Positions 1 through 9,011 of a stretch of DNA of 64,000 nucleotides are shown piece by piece (the stretch's first letter is position 1; each line of letters opens with the position of its first letter). This stretch comes from Pseudomonas paraeruginosa PA7 (GTDB lineage: Bacteria; Pseudomonadota; Gammaproteobacteria; Pseudomonadales; Pseudomonadaceae), in assembly GCF_000017205.1 (NCBI RefSeq), contig NC_009656.1:3352001-3416000 (forward strand). Direction: 5' to 3'. The notes beneath the pieces are model-generated. The model worked only from the letters and a program-made list of their open reading frames with translations. It ran no database searches and was not told the DNA's origin. Made by a program: the position numbers and the translations under genes.

Positions 1-903
1 GAGCTGCCCGCCGCCCTGCGCCAGCGCCAGAGCGAACTGGCGCACCTGCTGCTGAAACACTGCGCCGACGATGGCATCTACGAAACCGCCATCGCCCCGC
101 TCGCGCTGATCCGCGCCAACGGCCCCACGCTGCCAGCGCGCGGCATGCACAAACCTGCGCTGTGCATCATCGCCCAGGGCCGCAAGGAGGTGCAGCTGGC
201 CGAGGAGCGCTACATCTACGATCCGCTGCACTACCTGGTGGTCTCGGTGACCCTGCCGCTGGCCGGCCAGGTGATCGACGCCTCGCCGGAAGCGCCTTAC
301 CTCTGCGTGCGCCTGGACATCGATCCGGCCGAGATCACCCAGCTGATCTCCGAGGCCGGGCCCATGGAAGTGAGCGGCCGCCGCGGCGACCGCGGCCTGT
401 ATGTCGATCGCATCGATGCCAGCCTGCTGGATGCGGTGTTGCGCCTGATCCATCTGCTGGACAGCCCGCGGGATATCGCGATGCTGGCGCCGCTGGTGCT
501 GCGCGAGATCTTCTACCGGCTGCTGCGCAGCGGCCAGGGCCAGCGCCTGCACGAGATCGCCATCGGCGATAGCCAGGCGCACCGCATCACCCGCGCCATC
601 GACTGGATCAACCAGAACTTTGGCAAGCCGCTGCGCATCGAGCAACTGGCCCAGGTGGTCAACCTCAGCCCCTCGACCCTGCACCACCGCTTCAAGGCCG
701 TGACCGCGATGAGCCCGCTGCAGTACCAGAAACAGCTACGCCTGCAGGAAGCACGCCGGCTGATCTTCAGCGAGGGCCTGGAAGTGGCCGCCGCCGGCTA
801 CCGGGTCGGCTACGAAAGCCCGTCGCAGTTCAGCCGCGAGTACAGCCGGCTGTTCGGCGCCCCGCCGCTGCGCGACCTGGCGCGGGCGCGGAGCAGCGCC
901 TAG
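1..903 (+). CDS. AraC-family transcriptional regulator, 3' part (5' end outside window)
   Basis: The reading frame is open from the first base of the window, so the start lies upstream and about 300 residues are visible. The N-terminal half resembles the AraC_N cupin-like sensor domain (PALCIIAQGRKEV region). The C-terminal 100 residues form the usual pair of AraC helix-turn-helix motifs, with a recognition segment at IEQLAQVVNLSPSTLHHRF and a second around YESPSQFSREYSRLFG. Such proteins bind DNA next to a co-regulated gene in response to a small ligand, which cannot be read from the sequence. An ATG at 145 is internal, because conserved N-terminal sequence precedes it. Its likely target lies left of the window. 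Confidence 0.9.
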   Translation, partial: ELPAALRQRQSELAHLLLKHCADDGIYETAIAPLALIRANGPTLPARGMHKPALCIIAQGRKEVQLAEERYIYDPLHYLVVSVTLPLAGQVIDASPEAPYLCVRLDIDPAEITQLISEAGPMEVSGRRGDRGLYVDRIDASLLDAVLRLIHLLDSPRDIAMLAPLVLREIFYRLLRSGQGQRLHEIAIGDSQAHRITRAIDWINQNFGKPLRIEQLAQVVNLSPSTLHHRFKAVTAMSPLQYQKQLRLQEARRLIFSEGLEVAAAGYRVGYESPSQFSREYSRLFGAPPLRDLARARSSA

Positions 904-990
904 GGGAACGTCGGGGCGACCGTGGCGGTCAATCGGTGAGCGGCGGGATACCTTCGTCGCCATGACCGGCCTTGCGAAACCGTCCCAACC

Positions 991-2346
991 ATGATCCGAA
1001 CCCTGCCCCTGGTCCTGCTTGCCCTATCCCTCCCCGCCGCCGCGACGGACAGCGAGGCGTTCGCCCGCCGCTACCTGGCCTATGCCCATGCCGTCGGCCA
1101 GCACAGCGAGCGACTCTGGCCCGGTTGGCGGTTGGCCGACAAGGCCTTTCTCTACAGCGACGGCCACGACACCTGGGTAGCCGATGCCGAAGGGCGCGCG
1201 CAGCGCACCACGGCGCCTGCCATCGGCGACCCGGAACTCGACCTGAGCTATGCCTTTGCGCAATACCAGGGTCGTCCGACGGTGCTGTTGCAGATCAGCC
1301 GCGCGCATCTGCGGAGCAATGCCGGCAATACCGAGGCGCTGGCCGCCATAGGTCCGCACGAAGCCTTCCACCGCTACGCCCAGGAAGACTGGCGGGGCCT
1401 GCGCAAGCCCGGCAGCTACCGCGGCGACCTGGCCACGCTCGACCCGCGCCCACGGCAATACCGCTACGCCTTGTTCCAGTCGCTGCTCCAGGCCCTGCGC
1501 ACGCCCGAGCAGCGCGACAGCTACCTGAGCGACGCCCAGGGCTGGCTGCGCCGCTGGCGCGAAGCGGCTCCCGAGGAAAGCCGGCTGGCGGCGCAGGTCG
1601 ATCTCAGCGAAGGCACCGCGCGCTATGTCGAGATGGCCGCCGCCGCGCGCTACCGCACCGATTTCACCGAGGACCCGCAACGCTATCGGCAGGCGCTGCG
1701 GGAGTACGCGCTGGCCTTCTACGATGCCAACGAGATCGGCGTCGGCGTCGACAGCGAAGCCTACGAGATCGGCGCGCTGGCCGGCGTGTTGCTGGACCTG
1801 CGCGAGGACGAAGCGGACTGGAAGGAGGCCGCGATGGATGGCACCTGGCCGCTGGACTACCTGCTGCGCGACCAGCCTCCGGCCTGGAGCGAACTATCCG
1901 ATGCCGCACGGGCGCGCGGCGAGCGCTACCGGCGCGAGATGGGCGCCACCCGCCAGCGCCTGGTCGAGTTGCAGGAGGCCTTCGCCGACCCACGGCGAGC
2001 GCTGCTGGTGATCCCGCAACCGCGGCGTACCATCGGCTTCGCCACGGCGGCAAGCGGGGTGCGCGGGGGCTTCTACGTCCTTCCCGACGGGCCGTTCCGC
2101 CAGGCCTACCTCGGCGCGCGCTGGAATGTCGGCGAGCTGACCCTGGACGGCGTCGACTATCTGGAAGGCGACGCCGAGGCGTACTGCCCGGGCTACGGCC
2201 GTTCGGCGCTGATTCCGTTGCGCGGAGGCGCTTGGCGCGAGGGTACGCTGGCGTTGGATGAACCGGGCTTGCGCGGCCGCCTGGCGACTGCTCGCAGCCT
2301 CGTCGACGGGCGGACCCTCTACTGTGCGGCGGAGAATGCGCCTTGA
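991..2346 (+). CDS. Secreted/periplasmic protein with HExxH motif (putative metallopeptidase)
   Basis: The protein has 451 residues. Residues 1-19 look like a Sec signal peptide ending at a PAAA-type cleavage site. I do not recognise a named family. What can be seen is HEAFH at residues 123-127, a textbook HExxH zinc site, followed about 80 residues later by EGTARYVE (residues 207-214), where a glutamate could be the third zinc ligand as in gluzincins. The C-terminal 100 residues look beta-rich and may be a separate domain. The gene stands alone between the AraC gene and yidD, without a clear Shine-Dalgarno site at 991. A periplasmic or outer-membrane peptidase is an inference from the motif only. 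Confidence 0.8.
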   Translation: MIRTLPLVLLALSLPAAATDSEAFARRYLAYAHAVGQHSERLWPGWRLADKAFLYSDGHDTWVADAEGRAQRTTAPAIGDPELDLSYAFAQYQGRPTVLLQISRAHLRSNAGNTEALAAIGPHEAFHRYAQEDWRGLRKPGSYRGDLATLDPRPRQYRYALFQSLLQALRTPEQRDSYLSDAQGWLRRWREAAPEESRLAAQVDLSEGTARYVEMAAAARYRTDFTEDPQRYRQALREYALAFYDANEIGVGVDSEAYEIGALAGVLLDLREDEADWKEAAMDGTWPLDYLLRDQPPAWSELSDAARARGERYRREMGATRQRLVELQEAFADPRRALLVIPQPRRTIGFATAASGVRGGFYVLPDGPFRQAYLGARWNVGELTLDGVDYLEGDAEAYCPGYGRSALIPLRGGAWREGTLALDEPGLRGRLATARSLVDGRTLYCAAENAP

Positions 2347-2405
2347 GGACCATCAACGGCGTTACAATGCCCGTTCGCCGCCGCAACCCCGCCGAGGGCA
2401 TCGCC

Positions 2406-2666
2406 ATGAAGTTCCTGCTGATCGGACTGATCCGCTTCTACCAGTACGTGATCAGTCCGCTGATCGGGCCCCGTTGCCGCTTCTATCCCAGTTGCTCGCA
2501 CTACACCCTGGAGGCGATCCGCACCCACGGCGCGCTGCGTGGCGGCTACCTCGGCGCGCGCCGCCTGCTGCGTTGCCATCCCTGGCATCCGGGCGGTTTC
2601 GACCCGGTGCCGGAGCGCCAGGAACAGGCGTGCGCCTGCCACAGAACGGCGAAACCGGGCGAATGA
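2406..2666 (+). CDS. yidD: YidD-family membrane protein insertion efficiency factor (orphan paralog)
   Basis: An 86-residue protein with the family core: an N-terminal amphipathic helix ([20 protein letters not shown]), the paired cysteines of [10 protein letters not shown], and the [15 protein letters not shown] signature near the end. YidD helps YidC insert inner-membrane proteins. I chose the ATG at 2406 because family members begin 6-8 residues before the amphipathic helix and a GAGGG lies just upstream; ATGs at 2343 and 2367 would add an unrelated extension. The usual yidD sits between rnpA and yidC. This copy is far from that context, next to a secreted protein and a periplasmic transglutaminase-like protein, so it is probably a second copy. 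Confidence 0.88.
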   Translation: MKFLLIGLIRFYQYVISPLIGPRCRFYPSCSHYTLEAIRTHGALRGGYLGARRLLRCHPWHPGGFDPVPERQEQACACHRTAKPGE

Positions 2667-2840
2667 GGCCGGCGAAAAGCTCCCAACGGCGACATCCCGC
2701 ACATAACCGGACCCGCCGGTCGACATGCGGAATTGATAAAACATATCATTCAGGGCCAATCTCCCCGGCTATCCTCCACCGTCCCCTTGCGGCCGGCTGT
2801 GCCCGGGAGCTCCGCCCAAACGTTTCATCCTGAGGCACCG

Positions 2841-4715
2841 ATGCCCCGTCATCCCTTCTCTCCTTCCTTCCTCGCCGCCAGTGTCTTCTGTGCCGCCACC
2901 CCGGCCCTCGCCGCGCTGCAACCGATCGCCGAGGCCCCGCTGGCCGGCGAGACCGAGTTCCGTTGCCAGTTCAACGCCGACAACAGCACCGACTGCGTGA
3001 GCACCTACAGCTTCACCATCCTCAAGCCGAGCGGTCGCGAGATGCTCTCGCGGATCGACCGCAGCTATGCCGAGACCGACAGCCTGATCGTGGAGAAGGC
3101 CGAACTGACCCAGCCCGGCGAAAAGCCGGTGCCGCTGGACCAGTCGCAGATCGATACGCGGACCGCGCCGAACCCGGACCAGGGCTTCCTGCGCGAACGC
3201 CAGACCTCCCTGGCGTTCCCCAACCTGCGGGTCGGTACCCGCATCAGCTATACCCTGCGCGAGCACTTCACCGCCAAGCCGCTGAGCACCCAGTTCCACT
3301 ATGTCCTCAGCCGGCCGCCGATGCCGGTGCGCGACGACCGCTTCGTCGCCGAGTTCAAGGCCGAGCGGCCGATCTTCGTGCGCAGCGAGCTGATGGACGC
3401 CTATCGCATCGAACAGAGCGCGGACCGGAAGACCCTCAAGGTCAGCCTGAAGAAACCGCAATACACCAACTACATCAACGAAGCCGGCAATGCCTACCTG
3501 CGCCACACCCCGCGCCTGGAACTGGGCAGCTCGCTCGACCTGCAGGACAACTTCGGCCCGTTCGCCGCGCGCTACAACGAGATCCTCGCCGCGGAGCTGC
3601 CCAGGGGCGCCGCGGCGGCCGTCGCCGCGGTGAAGGGCAAGCCGGCGCGCGAGCAGGTCGCCGGCCTGATGCAGTACATCAACGACACCTACCGCTACCT
3701 CGGTGACTGGCGCGCCAGCGAGCGCGGCTACGTGCCTTTCTCCCTAGCGGAGATCGAGCGCAATGGCTATGGCGACTGCAAGGACCTGGCGATCCTCCTC
3801 GGCGCCATGCTCAAGGCCGCCGGAATCAAGGCCGAACCGACCCTGGTCAGCCGCGGCGACGTGGCCTGGGACCTGCTGGTGCCCGGCCTGTACGCGCCGA
3901 ACCACGCCATTGTCCGCGCCGAGGTGGACGGCAGTACCTGGTGGCTGGACCCGACCAACCCGGTGTTCGCTCCCGGCCGAACCATGCCCGACATCCAGCA
4001 GCGCTGGGCGCTGGTGCTGGGTGCCGACGGCAAGGTACGGCGCAACGAGATACCCCTGGAAGCGCCCAGCGACACCCTGCGCGTGACCCGCAGCGAGCAT
4101 TACACCCACGACGGCGAAGCCAGGGTCGAGTCGCGCGTGGAGCTTTCCAATGCGCCGCTGATGCAACTCAGCGTCGCCGACCGCCAGCGCGGCCGCACCA
4201 GCACCGACCAGGACCTGTGCCGCAACTTCGCCAAGGAAGGCAGCGACTGCGTGCTGGAGCGTGACGACAGCCAGTTCGTGTTGCCACCCAGCTATTCGAT
4301 CAGTGCCAGGCTTACCGACCGCCGCGCCCTCGACCGGCTGGGCGGGAAGTATTTCTACAACCGCCAGGACCTGGCCAGCCAGTGGGACGCCTTCGCCAAG
4401 TACCGCAGCGAAGGCCAGTTGGCCGAGCTGTACCTGGGCGAGCCGCAGATAACTTCCTATGACATCAGCCTGTCCGGCGGCAAGACCGACGAACCGGCGC
4501 ACAGTTGCGAGATCCGCAGCCCCTGGTTCGATATCGACCTGCAGGCCGAACCGGCCAAGGATGGCGGTTACCACTACCGCTACCGGGAAGTGCAGAAAAC
4601 CAGTTGGCTCAACCACGACGAGATCAACAGCGCCGAGTTCGGCAAGCTGATCGAGCAGAGCCGCGGATGCGTCGAGCAGTTGCGCCTGGTGGTCAGGCTG
4701 GACGAGCGGTCCTGA
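2841..4715 (+). CDS. Periplasmic DUF3857 / transglutaminase-like protein
   Basis: The protein has 624 residues. The start at 2841 gives a clean Sec signal peptide (hydrophobic core then ATPALAAL) and has TGAGG upstream; the longer frame from 2733 would bury that signal. Residues about 40-270 correspond to the DUF3857 beta domain, followed by a transglutaminase-like papain-fold domain with the full triad: Cys313 in GDCKD, His355 in NHAIV and Asp370 in WLDPT. The rest is beta-rich. Such proteins sit in the periplasm or outer membrane and are thought to cleave or cross-link peptides or cell-wall material; the substrate is not evident. No tightly linked neighbour defines its role. Confidence 0.85.
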   Translation: MPRHPFSPSFLAASVFCAATPALAALQPIAEAPLAGETEFRCQFNADNSTDCVSTYSFTILKPSGREMLSRIDRSYAETDSLIVEKAELTQPGEKPVPLDQSQIDTRTAPNPDQGFLRERQTSLAFPNLRVGTRISYTLREHFTAKPLSTQFHYVLSRPPMPVRDDRFVAEFKAERPIFVRSELMDAYRIEQSADRKTLKVSLKKPQYTNYINEAGNAYLRHTPRLELGSSLDLQDNFGPFAARYNEILAAELPRGAAAAVAAVKGKPAREQVAGLMQYINDTYRYLGDWRASERGYVPFSLAEIERNGYGDCKDLAILLGAMLKAAGIKAEPTLVSRGDVAWDLLVPGLYAPNHAIVRAEVDGSTWWLDPTNPVFAPGRTMPDIQQRWALVLGADGKVRRNEIPLEAPSDTLRVTRSEHYTHDGEARVESRVELSNAPLMQLSVADRQRGRTSTDQDLCRNFAKEGSDCVLERDDSQFVLPPSYSISARLTDRRALDRLGGKYFYNRQDLASQWDAFAKYRSEGQLAELYLGEPQITSYDISLSGGKTDEPAHSCEIRSPWFDIDLQAEPAKDGGYHYRYREVQKTSWLNHDEINSAEFGKLIEQSRGCVEQLRLVVRLDERS

Positions 4716-4751
4716 TCACAACGCGCCCGCTTCGACGGGCGCGTCTCCCAC

Positions 4752-5654
4752 TCACTCCTGCCATTCGAGTCTCAGCTCGGATTCGAATACACGCGCTTCC
4801 CCGCTCAGCGGGTCGTCGAAACGCAGGCCCCTGGCCAGCAGCTTGAGCGGCCGCCGATAGTCGTCGGGGCTGTCCTCGGCGTCCAGCAACCCGGGGTAGA
4901 AGCCGTCGTTCTGGATAGCCGCGCCGAGCGCCGCCAGATGTACGCGTAACTGGTGTTTCTTGCCGGTCACCGGATACAGCCGGTAGCGCCACCAGCGGCC
5001 GTTGCGCTCGGCCACCTCGATGCGCGTCTCGCTGTTCGGCTCGCCGTCGCCCTCGCGCATGCGGAAGAACGGCTCGCCGGGCACCAGGCGAGTCTTGCGC
5101 AGCAACGGGAAGTCCAGCCGCGGCAAGGCCGGAGCTATCGCCTCGTAGTACTTGTCGATGCGCCGCTCGCGGAACAGCGCCTGGTAGCGCCCGCGGCTTC
5201 CGGGATTGGTCGAGAACAGCACCAGACCGGCGGTATGCCGGTCGATCCGGTGCAGCGGCACCAGTTCGCGGTTGCCGGTGCTGCGTGCCAACCTCGCCAG
5301 GAGGGTCTGCTCGACATAGCCACCGGCCGGCATCACCGGCAGGAAGTGCGGCTTGTCCGCCACCAGCAGATGCTCGTCCTGGTGCAGGATGCGCGCCTCG
5401 AAGGGAATCGGTGTTTCCACCGGCACTTCGCGGAAGTAATGCACGCGCAGGCCTTCGCGATACGGCGTCCGCGCGTCCAGCGCGCGCCCTTCGGCATCCA
5501 GAACGCGGCCCCGTCGCATGCGCGCCAGCCAGGTATCGCGGTCGATGGCCGGAAAACGCGCGCAGAGACAGTCGAGCACGGTGCTCCAGGGACCGGCGGG
5601 CAGATGCAGGGTACTGGCGCGAAGACTGGCGCCAGGCAAGGCGGGAGACGACAT
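4752..5654 (-). CDS. RluA-family RNA pseudouridine synthase
   Basis: About 300 residues. The active-site segment HRIDRHTAGLVLFS carries the catalytic aspartate of the RluA/RsuA superfamily, and GKKHQLRVHLAALG is the conserved C-terminal motif. The enzyme isomerises uridine to pseudouridine in rRNA or tRNA in the cytoplasm; which position is modified cannot be told. The N-terminal region before the catalytic domain is short and S4-like. The frame is open to 5696, but I prefer the ATG at 5654 because the extra 14 residues look non-conserved; no strong ribosome-binding site decides it. It is convergent with the transglutaminase-like gene. Confidence 0.88.
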   Translation of the reverse strand: MSSPALPGASLRASTLHLPAGPWSTVLDCLCARFPAIDRDTWLARMRRGRVLDAEGRALDARTPYREGLRVHYFREVPVETPIPFEARILHQDEHLLVADKPHFLPVMPAGGYVEQTLLARLARSTGNRELVPLHRIDRHTAGLVLFSTNPGSRGRYQALFRERRIDKYYEAIAPALPRLDFPLLRKTRLVPGEPFFRMREGDGEPNSETRIEVAERNGRWWRYRLYPVTGKKHQLRVHLAALGAAIQNDGFYPGLLDAEDSPDDYRRPLKLLARGLRFDDPLSGEARVFESELRLEWQE

Positions 5655-5728
5655 GCGGCAACTCGGGGAAGACGGACGCCCATTAGGCCGCAGCACGGCG
5701 TCCAGGTCAAAGCCCGCCGGGCCGGAAC

Positions 5729-5760
5729 GAAGAAACCGCCCGCAGGCGGTTTCTTCCGGG
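5729..5760 (-). terminator. Intrinsic terminator downstream of sstT
   Basis: A perfect 12-bp inverted repeat, GAAGAAACCGCC and GGCGGTTTCTTC, with a CGCA loop (5729-5756). It lies 19 bp after the sstT stop on the minus strand, and the A/T end of the stem supplies the U-rich tail. Confidence 0.85.
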
Positions 5761-5774
5761 AGGCAGGCAGCGGC

Positions 5775-7004
5775 TCAGGCGGCGCTGGCCTTGCGCTCCT
5801 CCGCCTGGCAGGCCGCGGCGGTGAACAGCACGTCGGTGGAGGAATTCAGCGCGGTCTCCGCGGAATCCTGGAGGATCGCGATGATGAAACCCACCGCGAC
5901 CACCTGCATCGCCACTTCGCTGGGAATTCCGAACAGGCTGCAGGCCAGCGGGATCAGCAGCAGCGAACCACCGGCCACGCCTGACGCGCCGCAGGCGCAG
6001 ACCGAAGCGACCACGCTGAGCAGGATCGCGGTCGGCACGTCCACGTCGATGCCCAGGGTGTGCACCGCCGCCAGGGTCAGCACGGTGATGGTGATCGCCG
6101 CGCCGGCCATGTTGATGGTCGCGCCCAGCGGGATCGACACCGAATAGGTGTCTTCGTGCAGGCCAAGGCGCTCGCAGAGCTGCAGGTTGACCGGGATATT
6201 GGCCGCCGAACTGCGGGTGAAGAACGCGGTCATGCCGCTTTCGCGCAGGCAGGTCAGCACCAGCGGATAGGGATTGCGGCGGATCTTCAGGAACACGATC
6301 AGCGGGTTGACCACGAAGGCCACGAACAGCATGCAGCCGAGCAGTACCACCAGCAGGTGGGCGTAACCCTTCAAGGCCTCGACGCCGGACTCGGCGAAGG
6401 TCGAGGCGACCAGGCCGAAGATCCCCAGCGGAGCGAAGCGGATCACCACCTTGACGATCAGCGAGACGCCGCCGGACAGCTCGGAGAGCAGGTTGCGGGT
6501 GCTGTCGCTGGCGTGGCGGAAGGCGATGCCCAGGCCGATGGCCCAGGCCAGGATGCCGATGAAGTTGGCCGAAATCAGGGCGTTGACCGGGTTGTCCACC
6601 ACGCTCAGCAGCAGCGCCTGGAGCACTTCGGCGATACCGCCGGGCGGCGACATCTCGCCCGGCTGGCTGGCCAGGACCAGGCTGGAGGGGAAGGCGAAGC
6701 TGGCGATCACCGCGACCACCGCGGCACTGAAGGTGCCCACCAGGTACAGCAGCAGGATCGGCCGTATATGGGTCTGCTGGCCTTGCTTGTGGTTGGCGAT
6801 GGAGGCCATCACCAGGACGAACACCAGCACCGGCGCCACCGCTTTCAGGGCGGAAACGAAGACCTTGCCGATGAACCCGACCTTGAGCGCGGCGGCCGGG
6901 AAGAAGCTGGCGAGCAGCAGGCCGGCGACCAGGCCGACGATGATCTGGACCACCAGGCTGGTACGCGTCAGTAGATGAAGCAGGGGTCGTTCAGGGTATG
7001 TCAT
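5775..7004 (-). CDS. sstT: Sodium:serine/threonine symporter SstT
   Basis: The protein has 409 residues, close to the family's usual 410-414. It is a dicarboxylate/amino acid:cation symporter (DAACS family) in the inner membrane that imports serine and threonine with Na+. Eight or more hydrophobic segments are visible, with the conserved re-entrant region [20 protein letters not shown] and the [16 protein letters not shown] segment diagnostic of SstT. The start at 7004 ([12 protein letters not shown]) follows a GTGGAA; an upstream in-frame ATG at 7016 is less likely. The gene is monocistronic, ending in the hairpin at 5729-5756. Confidence 0.93.
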   Translation of the reverse strand: MTYPERPLLHLLTRTSLVVQIIVGLVAGLLLASFFPAAALKVGFIGKVFVSALKAVAPVLVFVLVMASIANHKQGQQTHIRPILLLYLVGTFSAAVVAVIASFAFPSSLVLASQPGEMSPPGGIAEVLQALLLSVVDNPVNALISANFIGILAWAIGLGIAFRHASDSTRNLLSELSGGVSLIVKVVIRFAPLGIFGLVASTFAESGVEALKGYAHLLVVLLGCMLFVAFVVNPLIVFLKIRRNPYPLVLTCLRESGMTAFFTRSSAANIPVNLQLCERLGLHEDTYSVSIPLGATINMAGAAITITVLTLAAVHTLGIDVDVPTAILLSVVASVCACGASGVAGGSLLLIPLACSLFGIPSEVAMQVVAVGFIIAILQDSAETALNSSTDVLFTAAACQAEERKASAA

Positions 7005-7484
7005 GCAGATTTCCACTCTTATAGGTGTGTCGAAGGCCGGCCCAGGCGGCTTCCATGCCGAACGACCCTGTGCCGTTCCGCCCCCGCGAAGGGATGGCTC
7101 GAATCGGCCCGGTAGTCTAGGGAAGGACCTGATGCGGCAGCGGAAACACCGACCAGCGGACAGCAGGCATCCCCGCCACGGCCATCGAACCGGATCGGGA
7201 CGGCGTGGATTCTAGCCGTGTCTGGGCTTTTTGGGGGCGTCCAATTCTGTCTGGATTCGGACATGTCGTCGCAGGCGCGGCGGCGCCCTGCAGGCCGGGA
7301 AAGCCCTGTGAAAAGGAGGGAAAACGCGGAATCCGCTGGCTGCGGATAGCCAAAGCCCGCCATGAGGCGGGCTTCAGATGGGGGGCTAGTCCGTTAGCCA
7401 TGGGTCCATGATTGACCCGTCGGCGTGAAAATTTCGTGAAGTTTAGCGCTCTTTTTTCTTCACCTTTCGCTGAATCGCTTCACG
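7005..7484. other. Intergenic region between sstT and the permease gene
   Basis: About 480 bases with no coding sequence I can support. It must hold the sstT promoter (minus strand) near 7005-7100 and the permease terminator near 7353-7374. The segment 7420-7470 is AT-richer. I see no further repeat or RNA signature. Confidence 0.5.
7353..7374 (-). terminator. Hairpin, probable terminator of the permease gene
   Basis: AAGCCCGCC and GGCGGGCTT form a perfect 9-bp stem with a 4-nt loop; on the minus strand the stem ends in TTT. It lies about 110 bp downstream of the permease stop. Confidence 0.6.
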
Positions 7485-8855
7485 TCAGCGGGTGGCACTC
7501 AGCTCGTTCTCCTGGAAGCGCGGCGGCGGCCGGCTGAACCGGCGGGTCAGGTAGAACAGATAGCCGAAGCCCAGCCCGGCCCAGGCCAGCCCCATCACCA
7601 GCGAGGTGCTTTCCAGGTTGAGCCAGAGCACCGCGACGATGGCCGCGCCGGTCAACGGCAGGACCAGGTAGTGGAAATGCTCCCTGAGGCTGCGGTTGCG
7701 CCCGCCGCGCACGTAGAAGTGCACGATCACCGACAGGTTGACGAAGGTGAAGGCCACCAGCGCGCCGAAATTGATCAGCGCCGTGGCGGTCACCAGGTCG
7801 AAGGAGATCGCCGAGAGCGCCACCATGCCGACGATCAGCACGTTGATCGACGGCGTACGCCATTTCGGATGGACGAAGCCGAAGACCCGCTCCGGTAGCA
7901 CGTTGTCCCGGCCCATCACGTACAGCAGGCGCGATACGCTGGCCTGGGAAGCCAGCCCGGAGGCCAGGGTATTGATGAAGGTAGCGCAGAGGAAGATCGA
8001 CTGGAACAACTTGCCGCCGACGTACAGGGCGATTTCCGGCAGCGCCGCGTCCGGCTCCTTGAAGCGCACGTTGGTCGGGAAGTACGACTGCAGGAAGTAG
8101 GACACGGTGATGAAGATCACCCCACCGTACAGCGCGGTGAGGAAGATCGCCCGCGGGATCACCCTGGCGGCATCGCGGGTCTCCTCGGACAGCGTGGTCA
8201 CCGCGTCGAAGCCGAGGAAGGAGAAGCAGAGGATGGTCGCACCCGCCACCATGGCCGAGAGATGCGCATGCTCGGAGAAGAATGGCTGGGTGCTGAGCAC
8301 CGTGCCGGTCCCCTCCCCGTTCTCCAGGCCATGGATCACCAGGCCGATGAAGACCACGATGATTGCCAGCTGGACCAGTACGAAGACGGTGTTGAAGTTG
8401 GCGACCAGATTCACGCTCTTGATGTTGATGACGGTCATGATCAGCACGAACATCACCACCCATATCCACGGCGCTACTTCAGGGAACAGTGCGGTCAGGT
8501 AGATCTTCGCCAGCAGCGCGTTGATCATCGGCAGGAACAGGTAGTCGAGCAGCGACGACCAGCCGACCATGAAGCCGACATGTGGATTGATCGCGCGTTG
8601 CGCGTAGGTATAGGCCGAGCCGGCGGTGGGGAACTGGCGGACCAGCTTGCCGTAGCTGACGGCGGTGAACAGCACGCCGGCCAGGGCCAGCAGGTAGGCG
8701 GTGGGCACGTGTCCCTGGGAGATCCCGGAAACGATGCCGAAGGTATCGAAGACGGTCATGGGGGTCAGGTAGGCCAACCCGATCATGACGATCTGCCACA
8801 GCTTCAGGGATTTGCGAAGCTGGGTTCGCTCTGCGGAGGGGGGTGGATTCGACAT
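7485..8855 (-). CDS. APC-superfamily amino acid/polyamine permease (PuuP-like)
   Basis: The protein has 456 residues and about 12 predicted membrane segments. It begins with the APC-family entry motif ([21 protein letters not shown]), and [14 protein letters not shown] and [15 protein letters not shown] are typical of the family. Such permeases import amino acids or polyamines across the inner membrane. Its neighbour on the same strand is a glutamate-polyamine ligase-type gene, the arrangement seen for putrescine uptake and gamma-glutamylation, so a polyamine substrate is likely. A 156-bp gap separates them, so it may have its own promoter. Substrate is inferred from context, not proven by residues. 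Confidence 0.88.
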   Translation of the reverse strand: MSNPPPSAERTQLRKSLKLWQIVMIGLAYLTPMTVFDTFGIVSGISQGHVPTAYLLALAGVLFTAVSYGKLVRQFPTAGSAYTYAQRAINPHVGFMVGWSSLLDYLFLPMINALLAKIYLTALFPEVAPWIWVVMFVLIMTVINIKSVNLVANFNTVFVLVQLAIIVVFIGLVIHGLENGEGTGTVLSTQPFFSEHAHLSAMVAGATILCFSFLGFDAVTTLSEETRDAARVIPRAIFLTALYGGVIFITVSYFLQSYFPTNVRFKEPDAALPEIALYVGGKLFQSIFLCATFINTLASGLASQASVSRLLYVMGRDNVLPERVFGFVHPKWRTPSINVLIVGMVALSAISFDLVTATALINFGALVAFTFVNLSVIVHFYVRGGRNRSLREHFHYLVLPLTGAAIVAVLWLNLESTSLVMGLAWAGLGFGYLFYLTRRFSRPPPRFQENELSATR

Positions 8856-8978
8856 GTATGCGCTTGCCTCGATTTCTTCTTTTTCTAATGCACAGCAAAG
8901 GAAGGCGGACAGGCGGAAACCGCAGGCTTGCCGCTGTCTACCTCCAGCAAGAATGGGGACCTCGACGGAAGTGCGGAC

Positions 8979-9004
8979 GGGCGGCGCCGGCTCGGCACCG
9001 CCCG
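8979..9004 (-). terminator. GC-rich hairpin after the glutamine synthetase-like gene
   Basis: GGGCGG and CCGCCC form the outer stem, enclosing a short CCG/CGG inner stem, 8 bp downstream of the minus-strand stop at 9012. No U-run follows, so it may be an attenuator or processing stem. Confidence 0.4.
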
Positions 9005-9011
9005 CCCCCGC

